A stretch of 64,000 nucleotides of DNA, from NCBI GenBank assembly GCA_039034015.1, contig JBCCBM010000013.1:1-64000 (forward strand). The letters are read 5' to 3'. Positions 27,900-37,179 of the stretch are shown here, piece after piece (the stretch's first letter is position 1; each line of letters begins with the position of its first letter). The position numbers and the translations under genes are program-made. Below the pieces are notes generated by a model. It did not search any database. It had not been told where the DNA came from and was given only the letters and a program-made list of their open reading frames with translations. The stretch comes from Acuticoccus sp039034015 (lineage in GTDB: Bacteria; Pseudomonadota; Alphaproteobacteria; Rhizobiales; Amorphaceae).

Positions 27900-29512
27900 G
27901 TGGGGAGGAGCGCGCTCCCCACCGAGCCCGCAAGGCTCGTCGGCAAGCCTCACGTGGAACGCGAAGACGCCCAGAATAAGGATCGTGCCCGGCAGATAGC
28001 CGATCACTATGGTCCGGTTCAGCGTTTCGCGGAACTCTTCGCCCAGGACGAGCAGTGCCTCGATGGGTTCCAGAGAGGGCCGCATCAACACGATCTGCGC
28101 GTTGTCGGTGGCAAGGGTGGTGGCGCCGCGCATGGAGATCGAAACATCGGCCTGTGTGAGCGCAAGGCCGTGGTTAATGCCGTCGCCCACAAAGCCCACC
28201 ATCTGGCCCCTGGCCTGAAGGTCTCTGATAACGCGGGCTTTTTCCTCCGGGCGCACGCCGGCGAACGCGCCGTCCACCTTCAGCCTCTTGGCAAGGTGTT
28301 CGGTGGGCGCGCCCGCGTCGCCCGACAAAATGAGGACGGTGATCCCCCGGTCCTGCAGCGTTTTGACGAGGCTGTGGGTGCCGAGCCGCAGCTCTGCCTC
28401 CAGGTGAAGGGCGCCCGCAACGCGCCCCCCATCGCTACATAAACGAGGGAGGCGCCGGTCGCCTCCGCATCGGCCGTCCAGGCGAGCGACGCGTCCGGCA
28501 GGGGAAGGCCGAGCGAGGCCATGAATGCGGCGCTCCCCACCGCAATCTCGCGCCCGCCCGCCGACACCTGAATGCCGCGGCCGATGGTGTAAGCGGCCGC
28601 ATCCGGCGCCTCGACGGCAAGGTTTTTCGCCTCCGCCGCGGCAAGGATTGCCCGGGCAATGGGATGGGTCTGGCGATGCTCGGCCACGGCGGCGGCGGCC
28701 AGCACATCGTCCTCACCGCCGGCCTCGAGGGCGTGGATTTTGGTGACCCGCGGCGTTTCGGAGGTCAGCGTGCCGGTCTTGTCGAAGATAATGGTGTCCA
28801 GCGCGGTGAGGCGCTCCAGCGAGCGGCCATCCTTGATCAAAATGCCCGCGCGCGAGGCAATGTTGAGATAGCTCAGCATGGAAAGCGGCGCGCTCAACAT
28901 GCACACATTGCCAAAGCCGCCGATGAAAACGGTGATCACGCCCTTGGCGCCCGCCGTCATCAGCGCTGCCCCGCCAAGGCCGATTGAGGGGACGCTCACC
29001 GCGTCAAACACTTTTTCGCTCTGGACGGCCACATCGAGCGGGGCGCCGGATGTTTTCACCAAAAGCGCGTGGATTTGGGCCGACACCGTCTCCCCGCCGG
29101 CGCGCGTGAGTCAAATGCGCAAACGGCCGCTCAACACGACGGTGCTTGCCAAGATCTCATCGCCGGCGGCCTTTTCGCCAGGGCGCGCCTCGCCGGTCAA
29201 AACGTGCTGATCGACAAGGGCTTCCCCATCCACCACAATGCCGTCCACGGGCACCGGCGCGCCGGCCTCGGCAACGATGATATCGCCCACCACCGGTGCG
29301 TCGAAGGGGGGTCCACCGCGCTCCCCTCCACCACCAGCCAGACCTTTTCGGGCGGGTTGAGGTGGAACGCGCTCGACATTGCCGCGTGGGCGTCGCCTGG
29401 GTCCGCGCCGTGATTTTGGCAAACACAAGATAAATCACGGACCCGACGGCCGCGTAGACATAGGCCCCGATGCCGATGGCGATGAGTTCCACCGAGATCG
29501 CGATCAGCATGT
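27900..29512 (-). pseudogene. P-type (P1B-like) cation ATPase, multiply frameshifted
   Basis: Pieces in different frames give VLTGEARPGEKAAGDEIL (actuator TGE loop, about 29190), IIFDKTGTLTSETPRVT (phosphorylation Asp, about 28780), a P1B-type HP motif in HRQTHPIARAI (about 28660) and FVGDGINHGLALTQADVS (hinge, about 28170). The membrane ion site reads NVCMLSAPLS instead of the usual CPC. At least three frameshifts occur, and the C-terminus dissolves near 27900. Boundaries are approximate. The small gene at 29526-29900 is in frame with its start across one TAG, so it may be its N-terminus. Confidence 0.7.
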
Positions 29513-29525
29513 ATTTAAGCCGCCG

Positions 29526-29900
29526 CTAGGCAACGCTTTGCCGCACGTCGGACCAAATGAAAGGGGCCAGAAGGCCAACGCAGATGGCGCCGCTCAGAAC
29601 GCCCAGGATCGGGGCGCCGGCCGCCGTGCCCGCGATCGCAAGGCCGGTCGCGCCGACACCCACGGCGAGTGAGCGGTTCACCGACGCTTCGGACGCGGAA
29701 ACACCGTCGTCGAACTCCACCACCTGCCGGCGCCGGTCTTCGGTGACGAAAAGGGTGTCGACGTTTTCGCGCACCAAGGCCTGATAGTGGCGGTCGAGCG
29801 CTTTGGCAGCGCGCATCATCTTGTCCCGCCGCCGTCGCTTGGTGCCGGCAAGGCCGACCGCCACCAGCAAGCCAACCACAACGGTCGTCACCAGCGGCAT
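29526..29900 (-). CDS. Small membrane protein, possibly the N-terminal piece of the P-type ATPase
   Basis: 124 residues: an N-terminal helix (TTVVVGLLVAVGLAG), a basic and charged middle (KRRRRDKMMRAAKALDRHYQ), then a hydrophobic hairpin (VGATGLAIAGTAAGAPILG and beyond). ATG 29900 starts two bases after the ABC exporter stop, so it is coupled to it. The TAG at 29526 is followed in the same frame by a further membrane helix of the ATPase remnant, so a nonsense mutation splitting one protein is possible. No family recognised on its own. Confidence 0.5.
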   Translation of the reverse strand: MPLVTTVVVGLLVAVGLAGTKRRRRDKMMRAAKALDRHYQALVRENVDTLFVTEDRRRQVVEFDDGVSASEASVNRSLAVGVGATGLAIAGTAAGAPILGVLSGAICVGLLAPFIWSDVRQSVA

Positions 29901-29901
29901 T

Positions 29902-31485
29902 TTATGAACCCTTTGCAAGGCGTTTTCCGCCAGGCAGCTCGATCACGTGATCGGCGCAGCAAAAGTAGGGCTGGTCGTGGCTGGCAAGGAGGATCGCGCG
30001 CCCGCTCGCGCGCTCTTTTGCCAAAAACTCGGTGTAAAACCAGTGGCGCGAGGCGGGATCCTGGTCGGCGGCCCACTCATCAAGCACCAGAACGGGGCGG
30101 TTTTCGACGAGCGCGTGAACTAGGGCAAGGCGTTTTCGCTGCCCTTTGGAAAGGTCCACCGTCGAGAATTTGCCGTTTGTGACGCTCACCTTGTGGCCAA
30201 GGCCGACCCGGTGGAGCGCGGCCGCAATGACCGCGTCCGGCACGCTGCGGGCGCCATAAAGGCGCGGGAACACGGGCGTGTCGGCAAAGACGCCGCTGAA
30301 CACGCCGTGGTCCGTGAAGGGGGTGAGGGGCACACCGTCGGCGTGCACGGTGCCGGCGGTTGGCCCGTAGAGGCCGCAAATGGTGCGCAGCGCCGTTGAT
30401 TTGCCGCTGCCGTTCTCACCCACCAAAAAACACGCTTCGCCCGGGCGAAGGTCAAGGGTGAGGGGGCCGATCGCGGCCGGCTCGCGCCCCGGCGACGGCG
30501 CGTGGGCAAAGGTGAGATCGGTGATGGCAAGGCCGCGTTCCAGCCGGCGCGGCGCAGGCGGTGGCGCGGCAGGGGCGGGCGCTGCGGTGCGCGCGGCTCC
30601 GATGACGTCGCCGATCCGCTCCATGGCGCGGATCGCGCGGGCAACCCGCGGCAGGCGCCCCAACACGATGGTGGGCACCAGAACGATGCAGATCGCGGCG
30701 ACGCGGAACTGATCATCCAGCGCATAGGCCGTGTTGGCCGCCACCACCACCACCGCAAGAAGGATAATGAGGTGCGCAAAACAGCACAGCGCATAAAGCC
30801 CGCCCGTCATGAAGGTGAGCCGCGCCCGGGACCGCGTGGTGGCGACAAGCTGGCCTTTGAGATCGGTGACAAGCGCCACACGCCGCTTTGCGTTGAGGCG
30901 CACCTCGGCAAAGCCCAAAAGCAAATCGTCGATGCTGTCATCAAGCGCAGCCCTACCGGACTGAAGCGCCCGGTCCGCATCAAGCTCGAACCGTGTCACG
31001 AGAACGGCGATGGCAAAAAGCGCGAGCGTTGCGGCAAGCGTGATGAGGCCGAGGAAAATGTCGATCACCATCAGGCCGATTGGCGTTGCGATGGCGATGC
31101 TGAGAAGGAGCATTTCTCGGGTGGCCTCGTGGATGGTCTCAAACACCACCCGGGCCCCCGACGCTGCGGCATGTTCAAGCTCGGCCGTCGCACCCTCTTG
31201 AAGGTCGATGAGCGGGCGCGTGTCGATGGCCTCCACCACGCCCATCCGAATGTCGGTCATGATCTGTGTGGAGATCGCAAGGATCTTTGCGGCCAGCTGG
31301 TCGGTCACATAGGCATAGGCGACCACAAGCGCGGCGGCCGCAACCACGCCGACCATCGAGATATCCCGGCCGAACTCGGCAATCAGGATGAGCATCGTGA
31401 CCGGGAAAAAGCCGGCAAGCGCCGTTGCACCGACAAGCAAGATGAGGCGCCGGCGGTCGTCCCGGCTGAAGGAGAGCGCGTTCAT
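29902..31485 (-). CDS. ABC half-exporter, cyclic-peptide (SyrD/PvdE) type
   Basis: 527 residues. About six membrane helices fill residues 1-300, then a nucleotide-binding domain with Walker A GENGSGKS, signature LSKGQRKRLAL and Walker B VLVLDEWAADQDP, followed by the switch His in LLASHDQ. The LDEWAADQDP form and the short linker match the SyrD/PvdE family that exports siderophore precursors and cyclic lipopeptides. Its ATG at 31485 overlaps the stop of the preceding, similar gene by four bases, so the two likely form a heterodimer. No peptide synthetase is visible nearby. Confidence 0.82.
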   Translation of the reverse strand: MNALSFSRDDRRRLILLVGATALAGFFPVTMLILIAEFGRDISMVGVVAAAALVVAYAYVTDQLAAKILAISTQIMTDIRMGVVEAIDTRPLIDLQEGATAELEHAAASGARVVFETIHEATREMLLLSIAIATPIGLMVIDIFLGLITLAATLALFAIAVLVTRFELDADRALQSGRAALDDSIDDLLLGFAEVRLNAKRRVALVTDLKGQLVATTRSRARLTFMTGGLYALCCFAHLIILLAVVVVAANTAYALDDQFRVAAICIVLVPTIVLGRLPRVARAIRAMERIGDVIGAARTAAPAPAAPPPAPRRLERGLAITDLTFAHAPSPGREPAAIGPLTLDLRPGEACFLVGENGSGKSTALRTICGLYGPTAGTVHADGVPLTPFTDHGVFSGVFADTPVFPRLYGARSVPDAVIAAALHRVGLGHKVSVTNGKFSTVDLSKGQRKRLALVHALVENRPVLVLDEWAADQDPASRHWFYTEFLAKERASGRAILLASHDQPYFCCADHVIELPGGKRLAKGS

Positions 31486-33086
31486 GGCAACGGCTCGTCG
31501 GGGTGTTTTACAATGCCCCCGGCCATCTCGATCACGCGATCGGCGTGCGCGCGATACTGGTCATCGTGGGAGACGGCAATCACGAGGCGCCCGTCGGCTT
31601 TCAACTCCGGCAACAGCGTTTCATAAAACCACCGCCGGAAGCCTGGCGATTGGTCGGCAGTCCACTCATCCAAGAGAAGGATGGGGCGGTTTTCCGCAAG
31701 CGCGACGCCGAGGGCAAGGCGCTTTCTCTGCCCGCTGGAAAGCGCGCGGGTGGAAAACGTGTCGCCCAAAAGTTGGACATCTTGGCGAAGGCCAAGCCGC
31801 TCGATCCACGCGGTGAGTGCGGCGCGCTCGCCCTCCGTGGCGCCGTGGGTTTTGTGGAAGAGGTGATAGTCGGAAAAGACGGTGGCAAAGAGGGTTTGGC
31901 GCTCTGAGGCAAGTCGCGGCCGGCCATCGGCCATGACGCGCCCTGCATCCGCCTCCAACAGACCCGACAGGACGCGCAGCATCGTGGTCTTGCCCGACCC
32001 GTTGTTGCCGAACACGACGGTGGTTTCCGGGCGATCGAAGCCAATGTTGAGCGGGCCGATCGCAAACGCACCATCGGGATAAGCGTAGCGCGCCTCCTCG
32101 AAGGTGAGGGTTTTGGCGTTGTGTGCCGGTGCGCCGTCCGCCTGCGTCTGGCTGCCAAGAATTTTTGAAAGGGCATCGATCCGCAGGCGCGCATCAATGC
32201 CGAACTGGATCGTATCGGCCGCGATGATCGCGTAATTGAGCGACACGAAGCAGAAGATGAGGCCTAAACTCGCAAACATCGCGGTCACCACATCGTGGGT
32301 CGCAAAGAGGAACGGCTGGCTTGCCGCGCCGATGACCATGAACGTGACGCGAAAGAGCACGAGCCTGCGGATGAAGACGGCCCCCGCGATGAGCCGGAGG
32401 CGGCCTGCCGCAAGGATCGCCGGGCGCAGCGCACTGTTGCGATAGTCGGCCGCGCGGGCGCGGTTGAGGCGAAAGTCGGCCCCCGCGGCGTGAAGCGCCC
32501 CAATGCGATCTGCGACGCGATCGTCGGCGGCAAGGGCCTCATGGATGGCGTCCTTGGCCATGACCATCATTGTCCGCTCCGCGACCGAGACGGCCAAAAG
32601 GACAATCAGCATGATGGAGCCGACGGCGGGCGCGAGGGCAAGAACGACGGCAAACACCAAAACCGCCGTGACGACGGCATGCCAAAAGAGGCCAAGGGTC
32701 CCCCCCGCGGAGGCCGCCGCCTCCACATCCACCGTGAGCGCGGTGCGAAGGCGCGCGGGGCCGATGGCATTGACCGCGTCAAAGCGGGCGCCGGCGATGC
32801 GGTCCACAAGGTCAAGGCTTGCGGCTGTGCCGACCTCGCGTCCCACCTGGATGGAGAGGGCCGTTGAAAGGCCCGTCAGCGTCACCGCGATGATGAGAAG
32901 GCCTGCGACGAGCCACACATGCTCAATCAGCAGCGAAGGTTCCAACGGCGCCCCCGCATGGCGCGCGAAGAGGACGATGAGCGTCACCTGCGCGACCGCT
33001 CCCACGACGAGGAGCGCGGCCACGATGGGTAAGGTGAGCGGCGCCTCGCGCACCACCGCGCGCACAAAATCGAAAAAATCCGTCAC
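31482..33086 (-). CDS. ABC half-exporter, cyclic-peptide (SyrD/PvdE) type
   Basis: 534 residues with an N-terminal membrane domain and a C-terminal ATPase: Walker A GNNGSGKT, signature LSSGQRKRLALGVAL, Walker B ILLLDEWTADQSP and VIAVSHDDQ. The layout matches its downstream partner, whose start it overlaps by four bases. GTG 33086 is chosen; the 48-residue extension above it is basic and unlike the family. The divergent SPFH gene starts 84 bases away. Substrate unknown. Confidence 0.82.
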   Translation of the reverse strand: MTDFFDFVRAVVREAPLTLPIVAALLVVGAVAQVTLIVLFARHAGAPLEPSLLIEHVWLVAGLLIIAVTLTGLSTALSIQVGREVGTAASLDLVDRIAGARFDAVNAIGPARLRTALTVDVEAAASAGGTLGLFWHAVVTAVLVFAVVLALAPAVGSIMLIVLLAVSVAERTMMVMAKDAIHEALAADDRVADRIGALHAAGADFRLNRARAADYRNSALRPAILAAGRLRLIAGAVFIRRLVLFRVTFMVIGAASQPFLFATHDVVTAMFASLGLIFCFVSLNYAIIAADTIQFGIDARLRIDALSKILGSQTQADGAPAHNAKTLTFEEARYAYPDGAFAIGPLNIGFDRPETTVVFGNNGSGKTTMLRVLSGLLEADAGRVMADGRPRLASERQTLFATVFSDYHLFHKTHGATEGERAALTAWIERLGLRQDVQLLGDTFSTRALSSGQRKRLALGVALAENRPILLLDEWTADQSPGFRRWFYETLLPELKADGRLVIAVSHDDQYRAHADRVIEMAGGIVKHPDEPLP

Positions 33087-33169
33087 CCGGCCACCCCGCT
33101 CGCCCCTTTTGGCGACACAGGGCCCAAGGGTTGATAAAAGGGCGGTGAGAGAAACGGCGAGGCGATGAC

Positions 33170-34156
33170 ATGACGACGGACGCCGCGCCCCTTTCGCCAA
33201 CACATGACCCGCCAACGCATCACGCGCCAACGCTCAGTCGCACGGTGGCAACCCAGCGCTTTGGTCGCGCCCGCAAACGGAACCCGCGCCGCCTGGCGCT
33301 CATCGCCGTCGTCCTTCTCCTGGTCCTGGCGGTCCTGCTTTACGACCGGATGTTCATCGTCATCCGCGCGGGCGAGGCGGGGGTGCAGTGGGACCGCTTT
33401 GTGGGGACGGAGATCGAGCGGGTCTACGGCGAGGGGCTCAACATCATCAGCCCGCTCAACCGCATGTACATCTACGAGGTGCGCAAGCAGATTGTCGTCA
33501 AACCGTTCTCGGTCTTGTCCGCCGAGGGGCTTCGGCTCGACCTTGATATCGCGATCCGCTTTCGCCCGGTCTACCGCTATTTGGGGCTTTTGCATGAGCG
33601 GATCGGGCCCGAATACGTGACCCGCGTCGTCGCCCCGCAGACCGAATCGGTGCTGCGCCGGCAGCTCGGCTCCGCCACCGCCGAGGCGATCTACACCAAC
33701 AAGGACGACATCGTCACAAAAGCGGTACTTTTGGCGATGGATGAGGTGGGCCGCAACTTCGTCGACATTGAGGACATCATCATCCGCTCCATCAAGCTGC
33801 CGGAGGTCGTGCGCCGGGCAATCAACGACAAGATCCGCCAGGAGCAGCTTTTGAAGTCGTATGAGTTCCGCGAGGCCGTCGCCACTAACGAGGCGGAGCG
33901 CAAACGGATCGAGGCGGCGGGGCGGCGAGACTATCAGGCGCTCGTTAATGAGAGCCTGTCGGATCGTCTCATCACCAACCGCGGCATCGAGCTCATCAAG
34001 CGCAATGCTGAGACCGCAACGCCCAAGACCCTGGTTCTGGGCGGGCAGGATGCGGCGGTCTCCCTCTTCGTGTCGCCTGATCAGACGGCGGAGACGACGA
34101 CGGCCCCTGAGGCCGGCGACCTCGAGGCGGTTTTGCCGCGCGCGCCAAACCCTTGA
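33170..34156 (+). CDS. SPFH/prohibitin-like membrane protein
   Basis: 328 residues: a basic cytosolic N-terminus, one membrane helix (LALIAVVLLLVLAVLLYD), then an SPFH domain with FIVIRAGEAGVQWDRF, YEVRKQIVVKPFSVLSAEGL and LLAMDEVGRNFVDIED. A charged helical segment (REAVATNEAERKRIEAAGRRDY) follows, typical of prohibitin/HflC oligomers. SPFH proteins build large membrane scaffolds. It has a clear paralogue at 39126-40100 and converges on the unknown cluster between them, so the two may assemble together. No hflK or ftsH is adjacent. Confidence 0.82.
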   Translation: MTTDAAPLSPTHDPPTHHAPTLSRTVATQRFGRARKRNPRRLALIAVVLLLVLAVLLYDRMFIVIRAGEAGVQWDRFVGTEIERVYGEGLNIISPLNRMYIYEVRKQIVVKPFSVLSAEGLRLDLDIAIRFRPVYRYLGLLHERIGPEYVTRVVAPQTESVLRRQLGSATAEAIYTNKDDIVTKAVLLAMDEVGRNFVDIEDIIIRSIKLPEVVRRAINDKIRQEQLLKSYEFREAVATNEAERKRIEAAGRRDYQALVNESLSDRLITNRGIELIKRNAETATPKTLVLGGQDAAVSLFVSPDQTAETTTAPEAGDLEAVLPRAPNP

Positions 34157-34187
34157 GGGAGGGGCAAGCGCCACGACTTGCTTCCGC

Positions 34188-35438
34188 TCACGCGCCATCG
34201 GTTGCCTTGCGCAAAGGGCTGCGATGGCGCCTCACCAGAAGGGTGATGACGATGCCGAGCGCGAGGGCCGAAAGGGCGGTGATCGCCCACAACCCATAGG
34301 GCACCGTCCGCGCGCGCTGGAGGGCAAAGTCGGAAAAGCGGACTTCTGCGGCGTGCGGGATGGCGCCGAGCGGTTCGCTGAGGGTGAGGGTGCCGGCGTC
34401 CGGTTCGGCGATGAGGGCAATGGCGGACCCTGTTGCGGCGCCGATCACGTGGAGCGCGCCCTTGTCGCCGCCGAAGGAGGTGGCGGGCCCGCTCTCACCA
34501 AGGGCGAACCATTGTTCGCGCGCCGCAAGACTGCGGCACGACGTGGCAAGACCTGGCGCGGCAAGGCACCCGGTGGCGGCGATCTCGCCGGGGCGATCCC
34601 AACCGAGGGCCGGGGCGGTGGCGCTCTCCGGCGTGCGCATCGCGCGTTCTCCGGATGGGGTTCGCTCCAAGACGCGAAGACGGTCGGTGCCGGCCAGGAT
34701 GACGGCGGTGTCTTGGCCAACGGGGCGGTCTTGCAGCGCGTTTGCAAGGCCGTGAAGGCCGCCCGTTCGTTCGGCCGCGCGGCGAAGGTCGAGCGCTGCG
34801 CCGGAGAGTGGGGCCGCCTCGGCGGGTGTGAGGTCAGGCCGGGCGGGGCCGATCAGCGCGCCCGCCACCCCGTCCGCCGTCAGGACCGAAAGGGCCCCCA
34901 GGAAGCCGGCCGGGCCAAAGGCGGCAAAGTCGTCTCCGTGGACGGTCAGCGCAAAAAGGGGTTTTGCCGCCTCGCTCGTCGCACCGTCATATTGGACGGC
35001 AAGCGTTGTGCGCGGCACGCCCTCGCGCGCGCGGGTGCCATAGGCGCTGCCGGCGATGAGGTCGGAGACGTCCGGCAGAAACTGGAAGAGCCACAGCTCG
35101 TCCGCCGAAAGGCGCCCGTCGCCAAGGTTTGAGACGCTGACGACGTTGAGGCCGCCGGCAAGGCCGTTCATCTCCGCCCGCACCGTCGCGGACGTGTTTG
35201 CGATGGCCGCCGGCAGCGGGCCGGCAACGAGGGCATCAAACTGGGCTTGGGTCAGCGTGGCAGCGAGGATCTCGTCCTTAACCCGGCCGATGTCGGGGTG
35301 GTCGCGCAGGATGAGTTCGGCAAGGTGCTGCCCCTTGGGCGCGCCTTCAAGGCCCGCGGGGAGGCGGTAGACCGCAATGTCGGCCTTTGCGACGGACGCG
35401 GCGAGGATGGCGGCCAACCCCGCCGCCAACCCCTTCAT
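34188..35438 (-). CDS. Uncharacterized secreted protein with C-terminal membrane anchor
   Basis: 416 residues, no recognised family. A signal peptide (LAAGLAAILAASVAKA) is followed by a mature domain beginning DIAVYRLP, and a single helix near the C-terminus (LWAITALSALALGIVITLLV) ends in a short basic tail, so most of the protein should be periplasmic. Four Cys in the CLAAPGLATSC region and beyond may form disulfides. Last gene of the SPFH/lipoprotein cluster; its ATG touches the stop of the preceding gene (TGATG). Probably a periplasmic subunit of the complex. Confidence 0.65.
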   Translation of the reverse strand: MKGLAAGLAAILAASVAKADIAVYRLPAGLEGAPKGQHLAELILRDHPDIGRVKDEILAATLTQAQFDALVAGPLPAAIANTSATVRAEMNGLAGGLNVVSVSNLGDGRLSADELWLFQFLPDVSDLIAGSAYGTRAREGVPRTTLAVQYDGATSEAAKPLFALTVHGDDFAAFGPAGFLGALSVLTADGVAGALIGPARPDLTPAEAAPLSGAALDLRRAAERTGGLHGLANALQDRPVGQDTAVILAGTDRLRVLERTPSGERAMRTPESATAPALGWDRPGEIAATGCLAAPGLATSCRSLAAREQWFALGESGPATSFGGDKGALHVIGAATGSAIALIAEPDAGTLTLSEPLGAIPHAAEVRFSDFALQRARTVPYGLWAITALSALALGIVITLLVRRHRSPLRKATDGA

Positions 35439-36988
35439 CACGACGGGGCCGCGGCGGACTTTGGCGTGCCGACGCGCGACAAGAGGCGGTCCATCAACCC
35501 GATCGCCGCGCCAAGGGCGAGTGCACCGCCGAGCGCAAGGAGGACAGTGGACATCGCCGAGACCATTGCACCGGGCGAGCCCACCGTTAAAAGGCCGGAC
35601 GCGCCGAAGACGCCTGTCGAGAGCACCGCCGTCACCCCGCCGGCGCCAACGGCAATGGCAAGGTCGAGATGCCCATGGGCGTCCTCGCGCAGGGTGCGCA
35701 GCAGGAAGAAGATGCCCGCCGCGACAAGCCCATGGAGAAGGCCGATCTCCACCGAGAGCGCCATCGGCTGGAGGGTCGCGACCGCGCCAGCGAGCGCTGC
35801 GGCAAGGGCCCCGGCCGTCACATCGCCGCCCCCAGGCCGGATGGTGAGCGCCACCAGAGCAAGCGCCGCCCCGCCGACGCTGCCCGCAAAAAAGCTCTGG
35901 AACGGCGCGTCCACCGTGCCGCCCGCCACCGCCATCAGCGCCCCGAACCAGGCAAAGGCCATGGCGGGATAAGCAAAAACGCGCATCGCGCCTGACGCCG
36001 ATGCGGACGGGTCTTGCCCCGCCATGCGCGCCACCGTGAGGGCGGTGACGCCGCACAACACGGCGATGGCACCGAGCGCAGACGCCCCGCTCGCGATGAA
36101 GGGGACAAGGCCGGCCGCTGCCGCCGTCGCGGCGGCGCCGACGACAAGCGCGGCGAGCACCAGCGCGAGGGGCGGAAGGCTGGCGCGAAGGGGGGAGAGC
36201 GCCACCGCCGTTGCCGCCACCGCAATCAGCGCGAGGCCGCCGGGGGGCACGGCCGATCCCGCCGCAAGCACCGCCTCGTTGGCTGCGCCCGGGAGCAGCG
36301 CACCATCGGAGAGCGCCACGAAAGTAAGCGCGGCAAGACCGCCCCCAAGGAGCGCGGCAAGGGCAAAGCGGCTGGCGCTCGCCCCGGCCCCTTGCAGGAA
36401 GGCAACGGCCGCGAGCACCGAGAGGAGCGAGAGGGCAAGCGCCGCATCCCGCCCGCCAGAACTCGCCTCAGCCGGCTGCGGTTCGCCCTCCTCGGCGCGC
36501 TGGCCACGCGTTCCCTGGAAGCGCAGGAGGCGGAGCGAGCGCTCGATCCTGTCGAAGCGCTCGGCAATCTCGTCAAGCCGCGTCAGGATGGCGAATTGCT
36601 GGACGGCGTTGTCCTCAATGCGCGCCTGCTGGCTTTTGACCGTCTCCTCGGTGAGCGTGATTTGTTCGGCCACCCCATCGACGCGCAGCGCAATGGGGTC
36701 CATCCGCTCAAGCTCCGCCGTCAACCGCTGGGCTTGATCGGCGATCAACTGCCGCTCCTGGTCAACGCTTTCGGCAAGCGCTTTCAGGCCCTGGTCGAGC
36801 CCGTCCACCTGCTGGCGCAGGATGATGAGCAGTTCCTCGGGGCTCGGCTCGGGCAGCGCCTCAGTCGCATCACCCTCGGCGGCGGGTGCGCTCGCCTCGG
36901 CGGGGGGCGGGTTGGTCGCCTGGCTGGCGGCGGGCAGGGGCGTCAGCGCAACCAGAAGTGCGAGGAGGAGGCCCGGCCACCGGCTCAT
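35438..36988 (-). CDS. Coiled-coil protein with ammonium-transporter-like membrane domain
   Basis: 516 residues. A signal peptide (LLLALLVALTPLPAASQA) and an acidic linker lead into a long coiled coil (EELLIILRQQVDGLDQGLK to FDRIERSLRLL, about residues 50-165). About ten membrane helices follow. Segments such as YPAMAFAWFGALMAVAGG, VTAGALAAALAGAVATLQP and IAVGAGGVTAVLSTGVFG recall the Amt/Rh fold, where WFGWFGFN, the GALAGLVAITPAAG helix and HGVGGI occupy the same order. The conserved pore His residues are not seen, so it may sense or scaffold rather than conduct ammonium. The Amt relation is inference. Confidence 0.65.
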   Translation of the reverse strand: MSRWPGLLLALLVALTPLPAASQATNPPPAEASAPAAEGDATEALPEPSPEELLIILRQQVDGLDQGLKALAESVDQERQLIADQAQRLTAELERMDPIALRVDGVAEQITLTEETVKSQQARIEDNAVQQFAILTRLDEIAERFDRIERSLRLLRFQGTRGQRAEEGEPQPAEASSGGRDAALALSLLSVLAAVAFLQGAGASASRFALAALLGGGLAALTFVALSDGALLPGAANEAVLAAGSAVPPGGLALIAVAATAVALSPLRASLPPLALVLAALVVGAAATAAAAGLVPFIASGASALGAIAVLCGVTALTVARMAGQDPSASASGAMRVFAYPAMAFAWFGALMAVAGGTVDAPFQSFFAGSVGGAALALVALTIRPGGGDVTAGALAAALAGAVATLQPMALSVEIGLLHGLVAAGIFFLLRTLREDAHGHLDLAIAVGAGGVTAVLSTGVFGASGLLTVGSPGAMVSAMSTVLLALGGALALGAAIGLMDRLLSRVGTPKSAAAPS

Positions 36989-37167
36989 CGGGGCAAAGCC
37001 TTGCGCGGGTCGGAGGCCAGGACGAACAAAAGCCCGATGGCCGGCGTGAAGAGGATCGAGGCGAAGAAATAACCCCAGCCGCCCCATTTGCGGTTTCGCC
37101 CAAACCAAGCCACAAGCGCGGCCGCCAGGATGTAGATCACGACCATCGCGAGCTGTTGCAGGATCAT
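36985..37167 (-). CDS. Small membrane protein, two helices
   Basis: 60 residues: helix MVVIYILAAALVAWFG, a basic/aromatic loop NRKWGGWGY, then helix FFASILFTPAIGLLFVLA. ATG 37167 lies 12 bases after the lipoprotein stop, and its own stop overlaps the Amt-like gene by four bases, so it is clearly part of the operon. Similar short two-helix proteins often act as accessory subunits; nothing more can be said. Confidence 0.7.
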   Translation of the reverse strand: MILQQLAMVVIYILAAALVAWFGRNRKWGGWGYFFASILFTPAIGLLFVLASDPRKALPR

Positions 37168-37179
37168 GAAAACGCTCCG

